Assembly (NCBI GenBank): GCA_945873195.1
Contig: CAMCDA010000001.1
Location: forward strand, 35,646-99,645
Direction: 5' to 3'
From: Asaia bogorensis
GTDB lineage: Bacteria > Pseudomonadota > Alphaproteobacteria > Acetobacterales > Acetobacteraceae
Length of the DNA: 64,000 nucleotides
In this document: piece by piece, positions 43,436 to 54,061 of the stretch
How positions within the stretch are numbered: the stretch's first letter is position 1
Layout of the letters: every line of letters starts with the position of its first letter
The notes under the pieces: generated by a model
Told to the model about the DNA's origin: nothing
Databases searched by the model: none
Seen by the model: the letters and a program-made list of their open reading frames with translations, nothing else
Program-made: the position numbers and the translations under genes

Positions 43436-44677
43436 CTACAGCCCCATGAAGCGGCGATAGGCCTTCCAGAAGCCGCGGACCGAGGCCTCGGTGGCGCGGG
43501 TTTCCTGGCTGTCGGCCTCCCGCCCGCCCATCTCGACGATCGAGTCCACGTCATCCGCGGCGGCGATGCCGCGCTGGACGAAGCCGCCAACGGCGCCGTC
43601 TTCCAGGGATACATAGCCGGCGGGGCCGACCAGGTTGGCCTGCTTCAGCCGCATGGCGCGCAGGTCGGGGGGATCGTCGGCGAAGCCGATATAGGTCCAG
43701 TGCAGGTCCATCGTATCGACACCGGTCGGCAGCGCCTGGCGGATCGCGAGGCAGTTGTTGATCTGCTGCAGCACGAAGCCCGGGAAGACGGTCAGGATCT
43801 GCAACTGGATGTCGTCGCCGAACTCGTTGCGCGCGTTCATGAAGCTGGGATCGACCAGCTTGAAGGCGTCGTCGGCCGCCCGCATCCCCTCATACGCCGT
43901 ATCATGCTGGGGAGGCGCGCCGCGCGTGGCGGAGGCATGGGCGATGCCGTTGTCGCTGACCAGCACGCCGCCGCCCGATGACAGCCGGGTGATGCGGAAG
44001 GTCGTGAAGAACAGATGCAGCAGGGAGGCGTGATAGGTATCACGCACGTTCTCAATGTACAGCTTCCAATTGTTCGGCATCGGCTGGGTGAAGCGGCCGA
44101 GGATTTCCACCGGCGCGCGCAGGACGCGGCGGACGCGGGCGGTGATCTCGGGGCCGATATACTCCTCGATCGGCGGGGCGTCGTCCGACAGGGTGCCGAA
44201 CACGAGGCCGCACAAAGTGGTGGTGCGGACGGCGCGGGGGCGGTGGTCTTCCATGCGGAAATCGTCGGGCATGCCGCCCTGGCCGTTCACCCCGCGGCGG
44301 AAAGCGATGGAGGTGAGGTTGCCGCGCAGGTCATAGCGCCAGGCGTGGTAGACGCAGTGGAAGTCCTTGACCGTGCCACAATCGTCCAGACAGATCAGGG
44401 CGCCACGATGGACGCAGCGGTTCTCGAAGGCGGCGATGGTGCCGTCCTCGGCGCGGACCACGATGACGGGCATGTTGCCGATGAAATTGGTGCGGAAGTC
44501 GCCCGTGTTGGGGATGTCGGCTTCCAGGCACAAATAGTTCCAGGCCGGGCCTTCAAAGACGTTGGCCTGTTCAGCGCGCGCGACGTCCGGGTCCCGGTAG
44601 ACCCAGTAGGGGATGCGCGTCAGGCCGGGGGGCCAAGTGTGGGCGACCGGGGTTTGGTTGGGGAGGGGGTGGTCCAT
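43436..44677 (-). CDS. Aromatic-ring-hydroxylating dioxygenase large (alpha) subunit, Rieske
   Basis: Rieske CVHRGAL...CVYHAWRYDLRG; NVRDTYHASLLHLFF mononuclear Fe site. Confidence 0.93.
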   Translation of the reverse strand: MDHPLPNQTPVAHTWPPGLTRIPYWVYRDPDVARAEQANVFEGPAWNYLCLEADIPNTGDFRTNFIGNMPVIVVRAEDGTIAAFENRCVHRGALICLDDCGTVKDFHCVYHAWRYDLRGNLTSIAFRRGVNGQGGMPDDFRMEDHRPRAVRTTTLCGLVFGTLSDDAPPIEEYIGPEITARVRRVLRAPVEILGRFTQPMPNNWKLYIENVRDTYHASLLHLFFTTFRITRLSSGGGVLVSDNGIAHASATRGAPPQHDTAYEGMRAADDAFKLVDPSFMNARNEFGDDIQLQILTVFPGFVLQQINNCLAIRQALPTGVDTMDLHWTYIGFADDPPDLRAMRLKQANLVGPAGYVSLEDGAVGGFVQRGIAAADDVDSIVEMGGREADSQETRATEASVRGFWKAYRRFMGL

Positions 44678-44748
44678 CTTAGGTCCTCCGTGGGGGGGAC
44701 GGGGTGCCGAACGGCCGGAGCATTGGGCGCACTGGGACGGTGCGGGCG

Positions 44749-44778
44749 ATGGTCCCCGGCACAAGGCCGGGGATGACG
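44749..44778. repeat. Single REP-like palindrome
   Basis: atggtccccggcacaaggccggggatgacg; related to arms at 61446-61521. Confidence 0.7.
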
Positions 44779-44842
44779 ATTTTGGAGCCCCCAGGGCCAG
44801 GGGGGGCGGGCCGTGGGGCGACCTTTCGGCCGCCCCTTTGGG

Positions 44843-45301
44843 TCAGATCTTGAAGGCCTGGCGGGCCAGGAGCTTCCAGCTGTCCTTTTCCTCGCGCCAG
44901 ACCATCAGGACACCGATCTTGATGTCGCTGGTCTTGCCGTCCCGCTCGGTCTGGCCGATCAGGATGAAGCGGGAAATCGCCTCGTCATCCAGCGCCTTGT
45001 TCGTGACGTCGTTGAAGGCGATCGACTTCCAGGCCGCGTTGGCGCCGGTGGACGCGGCGATGAACTCGGCCTTGGTCTCGATCTTGCCGGCGGAATGGCC
45101 ATAGCTCAGGGCCTCCGAGCACAGCTTCTCGAACGCGTCCTTGTCGCCTTTCAGCATCGCGACGCGGAACGCCTCGACCGCCGCGGCAACCGAGGCATCG
45201 TCTTTCTTCTTCTTCCCATCCGCGAGGGCCATGCCGGGCACGGCCACGGCAACGGCGGAGAACAGCGCGGCGGCGGCCATGGTACGACGATTGGTTTGCA
45301 T
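44843..45301 (-). CDS. NTF2-like (DUF4440/SnoaL-type) secreted protein
   Basis: Signal peptide; AAVEAFRVAMLKGDKDAFEKLCSEALSYGHSAGKIETKAEFIAAST. Confidence 0.78.
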   Translation of the reverse strand: MQTNRRTMAAAALFSAVAVAVPGMALADGKKKKDDASVAAAVEAFRVAMLKGDKDAFEKLCSEALSYGHSAGKIETKAEFIAASTGANAAWKSIAFNDVTNKALDDEAISRFILIGQTERDGKTSDIKIGVLMVWREEKDSWKLLARQAFKI

Positions 45302-45432
45302 CGTTTCCTCCTGGTTTCTTTTATGCCGGTCGCAATGGCCGGTTTTTCAGTCCGTTTGCACCGGGGGCGGCGCCGGGGCGCCTGCTCCGGAATGGATGCT
45401 GGCACCCGCGCGCCCCCGGTTCAAGCGTGTCG

Positions 45433-46413
45433 TCAGTCCATGGTGATCTTGGCGCGCTTGATGATGTCGCCGAAATACACCAACTGGCGCTCCTGTCGTG
45501 CCTTGAACTCGGCCAGCGTATCCGTCTTGGCGTAGATATGGATGCCGGCGGCGAACTGCCTGGCCTTGAACTCCTCATCCGTGTGGATCGTGGAAATCGC
45601 GGCGTGCAGTTTCTCGATGATCGGCATCGGGACCCCGGCGGGCGCCCAGGTGCCGAACCAGATCGGCAGGTCGAACTCGGGCAGGCCCTGTTCCTTCATC
45701 GTGCCGACATCAGGAAATTCCGAGTAGCGTTCATCCGACAGGATCGCGAGCAGGGTCAGCTTGCCGGCCTTGACGTGCGGGAACACCAGCGAGTCGAAAA
45801 TCCCATGCACCTGGCCGGCGAGCAGGTCGGGCACGGCCTCTCCGTTGCCGCGATAGGGCACGTGCAGCAGGTCGATGCCGGCCATCAGCTTCAGGGTTTC
45901 GCCGCGCAGATGGTTGACCGAGCCGACGCCGGCCGAAACGAAGGTGATCTGGCCGGGCTTCTGCTTCGCCAGGGCGATGAACTCCGCCATGTTCTTGACG
46001 CCGAGGCCCGGATGGACGGCGAAGCCGGCGATGACCTCTCCCATGCGCGCCACGCCGATGAAATCCTTCAGCGGGTCGTAGCCGACCTTGCGCAGGTTCG
46101 GCAGCACGACGATCGGCGCCTGCGGCGACATCAGGAACGTGTAGCCATCGGGGGTGGAGCGGGCGACGGCCTCGGCGCCGAGCGTGCCGGAGGCGCCGCT
46201 GCGATGCTCGACCACGAATTGCTGGCCCAACTGGCGCGACAGGCGTTCGGCCAGGCCGCGGATGATGAAGTCGGTGCCGGAGCCGGGCGCATAGGGGATG
46301 ACGACGCGCACCGGGCGGGTCGGCCACTCGGTCTGCGCCGAGGCAAGGCCGAGAACGCCGCTCAGCATCAGGCCGATGGCCGAATACGCGAAAAGCCGCC
46401 AGAGTCGGGTCAT
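45433..46413 (-). CDS. Bug-family tripartite tricarboxylate transporter substrate-binding protein
   Basis: WPTRPVRVVIPYAPGSGTDFIIRGLAERLSRQLGQQFVVEHRSGASGTLGAEAVARS. Confidence 0.93.
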   Translation of the reverse strand: MTRLWRLFAYSAIGLMLSGVLGLASAQTEWPTRPVRVVIPYAPGSGTDFIIRGLAERLSRQLGQQFVVEHRSGASGTLGAEAVARSTPDGYTFLMSPQAPIVVLPNLRKVGYDPLKDFIGVARMGEVIAGFAVHPGLGVKNMAEFIALAKQKPGQITFVSAGVGSVNHLRGETLKLMAGIDLLHVPYRGNGEAVPDLLAGQVHGIFDSLVFPHVKAGKLTLLAILSDERYSEFPDVGTMKEQGLPEFDLPIWFGTWAPAGVPMPIIEKLHAAISTIHTDEEFKARQFAAGIHIYAKTDTLAEFKARQERQLVYFGDIIKRAKITMD

Positions 46414-46584
46414 TTTTTATTCCTCCCTGTAGTCGTACGTTTGCCGGCCGTCATTCTTAGGGCCAACCTGGACGGACGCAACCGGGGCCGGCGTGTTTTC
46501 ATCGTGCGGCGCCGGCGGTACGGGCTTGAGTTCCGGGGAGGGCGGCGCCTAGGGTAGGTGCCAAGCCAGCGAAAGGAACAGGCC

Positions 46585-47013
46585 ATGGCACAGGGCCCGA
46601 AACTCCCCGATTTCAGCGAATTTTCCCGCATGTTCGCGGATATGAAGTTCCCCGCCATGCCTGACATGGACGCCTTCCTGACCGCGACGCGGCGCAACAT
46701 GGATGTCTTCACCGCCGCGAACCGGATCGCGCTGGAAGGCGCGCAGGCCGTCGCCCGCCGCCATACCGAGATCATGCAACAGAGCATGGCCGATATGGCG
46801 CAGGCCGTGCAGGCCCTGGCGACCAACGAACCACCGCAGGCCAAGGCCATGCGGCAGGCGGAAATGCTCAAGCACGCCTACGAAATCGCGGTGGCCAACA
46901 TGAAGGAACTGCACGATCTGATGCAGAAATCGCATGAGGAAGCGATGGGCCTGCTGAACCGCCGCTTCACCGAGGCGATGGATGAAGTGAAGACCCTCGC
47001 CGGCAAGGGCTGA
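46585..47013 (+). CDS. Phasin family protein
   Basis: DAFLTATRRNMDVFTAANRIALEGAQAVARRHTEIMQQSMADMAQAV helical phasin-like pattern. Confidence 0.7.
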   Translation: MAQGPKLPDFSEFSRMFADMKFPAMPDMDAFLTATRRNMDVFTAANRIALEGAQAVARRHTEIMQQSMADMAQAVQALATNEPPQAKAMRQAEMLKHAYEIAVANMKELHDLMQKSHEEAMGLLNRRFTEAMDEVKTLAGKG

Positions 47014-47187
47014 GCGGGCGGCTGCCAGGGCAACCCGCGCCTGAGAACGGCACCCCGGGGGGCGCAACCAAAACGCGCGCCCCGGAGACGGACGACCCAT
47101 ACTCAATCGGCCAAAACGCCCGATTGAGCCGTTCCATCATCGCATGATAGATCGGTGACAGAACGTAAAACCCAGGGAGACTAAACA

Positions 47188-48246
47188 ATGAGACGCTTCA
47201 CCGTGCCGTTCGGCGCGGCCATGCTGTTTGGCCTGGCCGCCGTGACCACCTCCGCCGTTGCCCAGGATCTGCCGCGCCGGCAGTTCAAGGTCGTCGGCAC
47301 GTGGTCCAATCTCACCAATTGGCAACGCAACGAGATGCCGCTTTGGACGAAGGAGTTGCCCGCCGCGTCCAACAACGCCATCGGCGCGCAGATCCAGTCG
47401 CTCAGCGACCTCGGCCTGAAAGGCACCGAGGTGATGCGGATGCTCAAGCTCGGCCTCTTTGACTTCGCGCACACGCTGCCGATCTACGTGGCCGAGGACG
47501 CGACGCTCGAAGGCGTCGATCTGGCCGGCACCGCGCGCGATTTTGGGACCGCCCGCAAGGTGACGGAAGTCTATGGACCCATCCTGGCCGATGGCATGGC
47601 CAAGAACTACGGCGCCAAGGTGCTCGCCTGGAACACCTTCCCGGCGCAGATGCTGTATTGCAACAAGCCGATCACCAGCTTGGCCGACATCAAGGGCAAG
47701 AAGGTCCGCGTCCAGGGCGTCAGCCAGGGTGACCTCGTGGCCGGCTTGGGTGGCACCGGCGTCACCATCCCCTTCGCGGAAGTCGTGCCGGCCCTGCAAC
47801 GCGGCACCGTCGATTGCGGCATCACCGGCACCATGCCCGCCTATAAGGCCGGATGGCATGAGGTCACGACCCATGTCCTGCCACTGGCCCTGGGCTTCAC
47901 GGTCGCCAACCTCGTTGTCAGCCTGAACACCTGGAACGGGCTGGACGACAAGACCAAGGCCTTCATGGAAGCACAGGCGAAGACCTGGTCCGATCGCGCC
48001 TGGAAGGTGATCGAGGACGAGAACGACATGGGCCTGATCTGCACGACCGGACAGGGCGGCACCTGCTCGGAGGGCAAGCCCGGCAAGCTGATCGCCGTGA
48101 CACCGACCGACGCGGACAAGGCGTTGCTGGACAAGGTGACCCAGGAAACCGTCCTCACGCGCTGGGCGAAGCGATGCGGCGCGGCCTGCGTGGCGGCCTG
48201 GAACGATACGGTCGGCAAGACGGTCAAGCTGACCGCCGCGCCTTGA
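47188..48246 (+). CDS. TRAP transporter solute-binding protein (DctP family)
   Basis: VGTWSNLTNWQRNEMPLWTKELP...KVRVQGVSQGDLVAGLGGTGVTIPFAEVVPALQRGTVDCG. Confidence 0.9.
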   Translation: MRRFTVPFGAAMLFGLAAVTTSAVAQDLPRRQFKVVGTWSNLTNWQRNEMPLWTKELPAASNNAIGAQIQSLSDLGLKGTEVMRMLKLGLFDFAHTLPIYVAEDATLEGVDLAGTARDFGTARKVTEVYGPILADGMAKNYGAKVLAWNTFPAQMLYCNKPITSLADIKGKKVRVQGVSQGDLVAGLGGTGVTIPFAEVVPALQRGTVDCGITGTMPAYKAGWHEVTTHVLPLALGFTVANLVVSLNTWNGLDDKTKAFMEAQAKTWSDRAWKVIEDENDMGLICTTGQGGTCSEGKPGKLIAVTPTDADKALLDKVTQETVLTRWAKRCGAACVAAWNDTVGKTVKLTAAP

Positions 48247-48429
48247 ACCGATCGCGCCAGCAAGTCGGCGTGATCGGTTCGGCCATGACGTCCGCGGAGG
48301 CTTTCCACAGGCCATCCGCGGGCGGCGTGGCGGGCCGATCCCGGGTCTTTTCCTTTCCAGGCGCCATGGCGTGAGCGTCGACGGGCCACGCGCCACGGCG
48401 AGGTTTTTGATAAGACGGAGCATCCCCGT

Positions 48430-49044
48430 TTGACATTTTTCGCACCAGCCGGACGCGCGCTTGCCATCGCCAGCGGCTGGGCCCTGATGGCCATCGCCGT
48501 CCTGACCTGTATCGAGGTCATCGCGCGCAAATTCTACGATTTTTCATTCCAGGGCATTGATGAACTCAGCGGCTACGCGATGGCGATCGTCAGCGCCGCC
48601 GGCTTCACCTATACGCTGACCGAGCGCGCGCATATGCGCATCACCCTGGCCTTTCCCTATCTGCCGAAGGTCGTGTGTGGCGTGCTGCATGTGGTGGCCC
48701 TGATCACGCTGGCGGCGATGGCCATCTTCTGCGCCGTGCGCGGCCTCGCCGAGGTTCAGGCTAGTCTCGGTTCGCACAAGGGCGACTGGATGGACCCGGT
48801 GAACTGGCGCCACGCCAATACACCGATGCAGACACCGCTTTGGATTCCCCAGGCTCTCTGGTTCATCGGCCTCGCGGTCTTCGCCGCCGCGGCCAGCGGG
48901 GCCGCGCTGCATGGCGCCGTCCTGCTGCTCCGCGACCGTGTTCGGTTGGAACAGCTCTATGGCCCGCAAAGCCTGGATGAGGAAATCGAAACGGAAACCC
49001 AACTGGCACGTGAACGCGAACACGCCGAAGGAGCCGCCCGATGA
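48430..49044 (+). CDS. TRAP transporter small permease (DctQ-like)
   Basis: 4-TM pattern; FSFQGIDELSGYAMAIVSAAGFTYTLTERAHMRI. Confidence 0.88.
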   Translation: MTFFAPAGRALAIASGWALMAIAVLTCIEVIARKFYDFSFQGIDELSGYAMAIVSAAGFTYTLTERAHMRITLAFPYLPKVVCGVLHVVALITLAAMAIFCAVRGLAEVQASLGSHKGDWMDPVNWRHANTPMQTPLWIPQALWFIGLAVFAAAASGAALHGAVLLLRDRVRLEQLYGPQSLDEEIETETQLAREREHAEGAAR

Positions 49045-50345
49045 TCGACGTCCAGGCCGCCGGCCTCGGCTTCCTCCTGATGCTCGGCCTCATGGCGCTG
49101 GGGCTGCATGTCGCGACCGTGATGTTCATCCTGGGTATCCTCGGCGCCGGGATGTATTTCGGGATGCCCGCGGTGAACGCCCTGGGCGTCGTGTATTTCG
49201 AGCAGATGAACGCGGACCTGCTCATGGCCCTGCCGTTGTTCATCCTGCTGGGCGAGATCCTGGTCCGCTGCGGATCGAGCGAGCGGATGTACCGGTCCCT
49301 GTCGGACTGGCTGAACCCGCTGCCGGGCGGCCTGCTGCACACCAACATCGCCGCCTCGGCGTTGTTTTCGGCGGTGTCCGGGTCCTCGGTCGCCACCGCC
49401 GCCACGATCTCGACCGTGGCGCTGCCGACCTTTCGCAAGCGGTCCTATGATACGCGCATGGTGCTGGGCTCCATCGCCGCCGGCGGGTCGCTGGGCAACC
49501 TGATCCCGCCCGGCTTGGCGCTGATCATCTATGGCGTGCTCACCAACACATCGGTCGCGCGCCTTTACGCCGCCGCGACGATCCCGGGCGCCGTGCTGAC
49601 CGTGATGTTCATGGCCTGCATCGTGATCCTGGCCCTGATCCGCCCATCGATCGCCCCGCGGGAGCCGGTTGTGGACCCGCTACGTGTCCGCCTGGCGCGG
49701 TTGGTCGATCTGCTGCCGCCCATGCTGGTGTTCCTGATCGTCATGGGCAGCATCTACGCCGGCTGGGCAACCGCGACCGAGGCCGCGGCGATTTCCGTGA
49801 TCGCCGCGCTGCCGATCGCCGCCTTCTACCGGCGGCTGTCCATCGGCATGCTGCATGACGCGTACCTGTCGACGATCAAGCTCACATCGCTGAGCATGCT
49901 GATCCTCGCGGCCGCCTTCGTGCTGAATTTCGTGCTGGGCCTGTTGGGCGTGACCGCCACGCTTGGCCGATTCGTCGCCACGCTCGATGTCAGCGCGACG
50001 CAGCTTCTGTACATCCTGTTCGTCTTCTACGTCGTGCTGGGGACGTTCTTCGAGACGCTGCCGATGCTGGTCGGCACCCTGCCGCTGGTGTTCCCGCTGA
50101 TCGTCGCCGCGGGAATCGATCCGGTCTTCTTCGGCGTGTTCCTGGTCCTGATGTGCGAGATATCCCTGATCAGCCCACCGGTCGGGATGACGCTGTATGT
50201 GATCCAGGCGGTCCGCGGCGAGGGATCGATCGGGGACGTATTTCGCGGCACCGTGCCGTTTTTCGTGACGATGCTGCTGATGACGATCGTGCTGATCCAC
50301 TGGCACGACATGGCGCTGTGGCTGCCGCGCGTGGCCTTCGAATAG
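49041..50345 (+). CDS. TRAP transporter large permease (DctM-like)
   Basis: ALPLFILLGEILVRCGSSERMYRSL...AVSGSSVATAATISTVALP...GSLGNLIPPGLALIIYGVLTN. Confidence 0.93.
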   Translation: MIDVQAAGLGFLLMLGLMALGLHVATVMFILGILGAGMYFGMPAVNALGVVYFEQMNADLLMALPLFILLGEILVRCGSSERMYRSLSDWLNPLPGGLLHTNIAASALFSAVSGSSVATAATISTVALPTFRKRSYDTRMVLGSIAAGGSLGNLIPPGLALIIYGVLTNTSVARLYAAATIPGAVLTVMFMACIVILALIRPSIAPREPVVDPLRVRLARLVDLLPPMLVFLIVMGSIYAGWATATEAAAISVIAALPIAAFYRRLSIGMLHDAYLSTIKLTSLSMLILAAAFVLNFVLGLLGVTATLGRFVATLDVSATQLLYILFVFYVVLGTFFETLPMLVGTLPLVFPLIVAAGIDPVFFGVFLVLMCEISLISPPVGMTLYVIQAVRGEGSIGDVFRGTVPFFVTMLLMTIVLIHWHDMALWLPRVAFE

Positions 50346-50373
50346 GCCGCGTGCGGGCGACGGGGGCCAATCC

Positions 50374-50404
50374 GAGGCACAAGGTGATTTCACCACCTTG
50401 CCTC
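50374..50404 (+). terminator. Hairpin after TRAP operon
   Basis: gaggcacaaggtg-attt-caccaccttgcctc imperfect stem, no T-run. Confidence 0.4.
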
Positions 50405-50426
50405 CTCCCCCCCAATCGGTGATATG
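50398..50426 (+). promoter_or_regulatory. Putative ffs promoter
   Basis: TTGCCT-N17-GATATG with TSS predicted near 50433. Confidence 0.4.
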
Positions 50427-50433
50427 AACGTCC

Positions 50434-50531
50434 TGGGAGGCCGGTGGCGGACGGGCGCCTTGTCTACCCCGGTCAGGTCCGGAAGGAAGCAGCCACGGCG
50501 AGTTTCCGCTCGGGTCGTTCGCCGGTCTCCT
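50434..50531 (+). ncRNA. ffs: Signal recognition particle RNA (small bacterial 4.5S type)
   Basis: Conserved GGTCAGGTCCGGAAGGAAGCAGCC loop; ends pair (ggaggccgg...ccggtctcc); upstream of dnaX. Confidence 0.95.
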
Positions 50532-50604
50532 ACATTGCACTTCTCCTGCTTTGCGCTGACGTCCCAGCGCCCCCAAAGCCGTCAGCCGCCATTCGCATGC
50601 CGCC

Positions 50605-52629
50605 GTGGCGGCCAAGAGACCGCCCCGCATGTCCGGCCTGTTCCAGGACGACCCACCGACCGAGGATGAACCGCCCCCGCCGCCCGATGGGCCAGGGCTG
50701 TTCGGTGACGACTTGCCGGTGCAGGCGCCGGAACCGACCCTGGCGACGCCCTATCGCGTCTTGGCGCGGAAATACCGCCCGACGACATTCGATGATCTGA
50801 TCGGCCAGGACGCGATGGTCCGCATCCTGCGGAACGCCTTCGCCACCGGCCGCGTCGCCCATGCATTCATGCTGACCGGCGTGCGCGGAGTCGGAAAGAC
50901 GACCACCGCCCGCATCATCGCCCGCGCGCTGAACTGCGTTGGCCCCGATGGCCAGGGCGGGCCGACCGCCGATCCCTGCGGCGTTTGCGGCAATTGCGTC
51001 TCGATCCTGGCCGACCGCCACCCCGATGTGGTGGAGATGGACGCCGCCAGCCGCACCGGCGTCGATGACGTCCGCGAAATCATCGAGGCCACCCGATTTC
51101 GCCCCATGCAGGCGCGCACCAAGGTCTTCGTCATCGACGAGGTCCACATGCTGTCGCGCTACGCCTTCAACGCGCTGCTGAAAACGCTGGAGGAACCGCC
51201 GCCGCACGTAAAGTTCGTCTTCGCGACGACCGAACTGCGGAAAGTGCCGATCACCGTCCTGTCCCGCTGCCAGCGCTTTGACCTGCGCCGGGTGCGGATC
51301 GCCGAACTGCACGCCCATTTCGCTCGCATCGCGGTGAAGGAAGGGGTGGAGATCGATCCGCCGGCGCTCGACCTGATCGCGCGCGCCGCGGATGGCTCGG
51401 TGCGCGATGGGCTGTCGATGCTGGACCAGGCGATCGCGCAGGCCGAGGGGACGGTAACCGTCGCCCAGGTCGCCGACATGCTGGGCCAGGCGGACCGCGA
51501 CGCGATCTTCGACCTGCTGGAAGCCGTGATGGCCGGCAAGCCCGCCGCCGCGCTGGCGATCACCGACCGGGCGCATGAGCGCGGCGCCGACCTGGGCACG
51601 CTGCTCCAGGACCTGCTGGAGCTGATCCACACCGTCACCCGCCTGAAATCCATCCCCGGCCTGCGCGACAGCCCCGAATTGCCGGAGGCCGAACGCACCC
51701 GCGGCGCCGACCTCGCGGACCGGCTGGCCGTGCCGACGCTCGCGCGCGCCTGGCAGATGCTGCTGAAAGGCGTGGGAGAGGTCGAATCCGCGCCCGACCG
51801 CCGCTCCGCCGCCGAGATGGTGCTGATCCGCCTGTGCCACGTGAGCGAAATCCCCACGCCCGGCGACCTCGTGCGCCGGATCATGGCCGGCGGCGTCCCG
51901 CCGGCCCCGGCGGGTGGCGGTGGTGCCCCTTCCGGTGGCGGGATGGCGCCCAACGGCGGGTCCGGTTCAGCAGTGTCGTCCGGCCCAGCGATCGGGGCAG
52001 GCACGCAGGCAGGACCTGGAGCCTCCGGCGCCCCGATGGGCAACGGCCCAACGATGTCATCCGGCGGGCCAGCGCGCGCGGTGGCCGGCGGCGGCTCGGT
52101 CATGGCGCTCGCCGCCGAACTGGCCCCGACGGCAACGCCCCAGCCGGCCACCCCGCGTTTGGGCAGTTTCCGCGAAGTCGCCGCCCTGGTCGCCGAACGA
52201 CGGGAGGCGATGCTGCACGCGCATCTGGTGCATTCCGTGCATCTGGTCCGCTTCGCCCCGCCGGTGATCGAAATCCGCACCCGGCCAGAAGCACCGCGCG
52301 ACCTGTCGTCCAAGCTCGCCGCCCTGATGACCGAGGTGACCGGCGCCCGCTGGACCATCGCCGTGTCGACCGCCACGGGGGAGCCGACGCTCGCCGAACA
52401 GGGTGTCGCCGCCGACCAGGCGCGCCGGGTCGCGGCATCGGACCATCCGCTGGTGCGCGCGATCATGGATGCCTTCCCCGGCGCGCGGATCGACAGCGTG
52501 CATGACAGCGGCACCGACGCCTATGGTCTTCCCACCGAGGCAGCGCCACCCGATATGCCTGATTTCGCGCCGCCCGACGCCGAGTTCCTCGACGACGACG
52601 ACGCCTCTCCCTGGGAGTCCGACGCATGA
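50605..52629 (+). CDS. dnaX: DNA polymerase III subunit gamma/tau
   Basis: [60 protein letters not shown]; start may be 50629. Confidence 0.96.
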   Translation: MAAKRPPRMSGLFQDDPPTEDEPPPPPDGPGLFGDDLPVQAPEPTLATPYRVLARKYRPTTFDDLIGQDAMVRILRNAFATGRVAHAFMLTGVRGVGKTTTARIIARALNCVGPDGQGGPTADPCGVCGNCVSILADRHPDVVEMDAASRTGVDDVREIIEATRFRPMQARTKVFVIDEVHMLSRYAFNALLKTLEEPPPHVKFVFATTELRKVPITVLSRCQRFDLRRVRIAELHAHFARIAVKEGVEIDPPALDLIARAADGSVRDGLSMLDQAIAQAEGTVTVAQVADMLGQADRDAIFDLLEAVMAGKPAAALAITDRAHERGADLGTLLQDLLELIHTVTRLKSIPGLRDSPELPEAERTRGADLADRLAVPTLARAWQMLLKGVGEVESAPDRRSAAEMVLIRLCHVSEIPTPGDLVRRIMAGGVPPAPAGGGGAPSGGGMAPNGGSGSAVSSGPAIGAGTQAGPGASGAPMGNGPTMSSGGPARAVAGGGSVMALAAELAPTATPQPATPRLGSFREVAALVAERREAMLHAHLVHSVHLVRFAPPVIEIRTRPEAPRDLSSKLAALMTEVTGARWTIAVSTATGEPTLAEQGVAADQARRVAASDHPLVRAIMDAFPGARIDSVHDSGTDAYGLPTEAAPPDMPDFAPPDAEFLDDDDASPWESDA

Positions 52630-52949
52630 AGAACCTCGCCGGCCTGATGAAGCAGGCCTCGCAGATGCAATCGAAGATGGAGGAGATGCAGGCGCGCCTG
52701 CAGACCATCGAACTCGTGGGCGAAGCCGGCGCCGGGATGGTCCGCGTGACGATGAACGGCAAGGGCGAACTGCGCGGGATCAAGATCGACCCGAAGATCG
52801 TGGACCCGGCGGATTCGGAAGTGCTGGAGGACCTGATCATGGCCGCGCACCGCGACGCCAAGGCAAAGATCGACGCGGCGATGGCCGCCGAGATGCAGCA
52901 GGTCACCGGCGGCCTGAACCTGCCGCCCGGGTTCAAGCTGCCGTTCTGA
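52626..52949 (+). CDS. YbaB/EbfC family nucleoid-associated protein
   Basis: [25 protein letters not shown]...[15 protein letters not shown]. Confidence 0.95.
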   Translation: MKNLAGLMKQASQMQSKMEEMQARLQTIELVGEAGAGMVRVTMNGKGELRGIKIDPKIVDPADSEVLEDLIMAAHRDAKAKIDAAMAAEMQQVTGGLNLPPGFKLPF

Positions 52950-52980
52950 TGCGGCACAGCCGAACCCGGACCGCCTGACC

Positions 52981-53574
52981 ATGGGCGGCCCCGAGATCGA
53001 GACCCTGATCAGCCTGCTTGCCAAGCTCCCCGGCATGGGGCCGCGCAGTGCTCGCCGAGCCGCGCTGCGGATGCTGCAACAGCCGGAGGCGCGGATGCTG
53101 CCGCTGGCCGTCGCGCTGGCCGACGCGGCGCGGGCCGTGAAGCCCTGTGCCGACTGCGGCAACCTCGACAGCCGCGACCCCTGCTCGGTCTGCGTTGATC
53201 CGAACCGCGACCGGTCGGTCATCTGCGTCGTGGAGGGGGTCGGCGACCTCTGGGCCTTGGAACGCGCCGGCGTGCATCGCGGGCTGTATCACGTCCTCGG
53301 CGGCACGCTGTCACCGCTGTCCGGCATCGGCCCCGACGATCTCAACACCGCGTCCCTGCTCGCCCGTGTGACGGAAGGCGAAGTGGCGGAGGTCATCCTG
53401 GCCCTCGGCGCCACGGTCGATGGGGCGACGACGGCGCATTGGCTGTCCGACCGGCTACGGCCGCGCGGCGTGTCGGTGACCCGGGTCGGCCAGGGCGTGC
53501 CGATGGGTGGCGCGCTGGATGTGCTGGATGACGGGACCCTGGCCGCGGCGCTGCGGGCGCGCCGATCCTTCTGA
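52981..53574 (+). CDS. recR: Recombination protein RecR
   Basis: LISLLAKLPGMGPRSARRAALRML; CADCGNLDSRDPCSVC zinc finger; YHVLGGTLSPLSGIGPDDL. Confidence 0.97.
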   Translation: MGGPEIETLISLLAKLPGMGPRSARRAALRMLQQPEARMLPLAVALADAARAVKPCADCGNLDSRDPCSVCVDPNRDRSVICVVEGVGDLWALERAGVHRGLYHVLGGTLSPLSGIGPDDLNTASLLARVTEGEVAEVILALGATVDGATTAHWLSDRLRPRGVSVTRVGQGVPMGGALDVLDDGTLAAALRARRSF

Positions 53575-53638
53575 ACGCCGATCCTGCTGAATGCCGGTCT
53601 TTCTGAACGCCGGTCTTTCTGAACGGGATCGGGCCGGC

Positions 53639-54061
53639 TCAGTCCTTGTCGGGCCGCACGATCAGGGTCGTTCCGTCCACGTCCGCGACCAGCAGATGCG
53701 CGCCCGCCTCGGGCGGGGCCACGTCATGCGGCACCCGCGCGGCCCAGTCACTGTCGCCCAATCGCACCCGTCCCGCGCGCCCGTCGAAGGCGATCGCGGT
53801 GGCCGGACGCCCGACCAGGCCGGCGGTCTGCGTGTTCAACCGTCGCACCGGCTTGCGCAGCCGCAGCCCGATGGTGATCGCCAGGGCGCTCAATCCCCCG
53901 AAAGCCAGCACCTGCAACGCGAAGCCGAAGCCGACGACCAGAACCACCAGCCCGGTGCCCAGCGCGCCCAGGCCGATCCACATCAGGAAGGCGCCGGGGA
54001 CGAAGATTTCCAACCCCAGCAGCATCAGCCCGCCGGCAATCCACGGGATCCAGTCGCTCAA
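53639..54061 (-). CDS. NfeD family protein
   Basis: LEIFVPGAFLMWIGLGALGTGLVVLV; TM plus OB-like C-terminus; next to SPFH gene. Confidence 0.85.
   Translation of the reverse strand: MSDWIPWIAGGLMLLGLEIFVPGAFLMWIGLGALGTGLVVLVVGFGFALQVLAFGGLSALAITIGLRLRKPVRRLNTQTAGLVGRPATAIAFDGRAGRVRLGDSDWAARVPHDVAPPEAGAHLLVADVDGTTLIVRPDKD

Noticed and set aside
50605-52629. Programmed frameshift in dnaX producing gamma
   Set aside because: I found no A AAA AAG-type slippery heptamer with downstream stem; the Gly/Pro-rich linker alone is not evidence.
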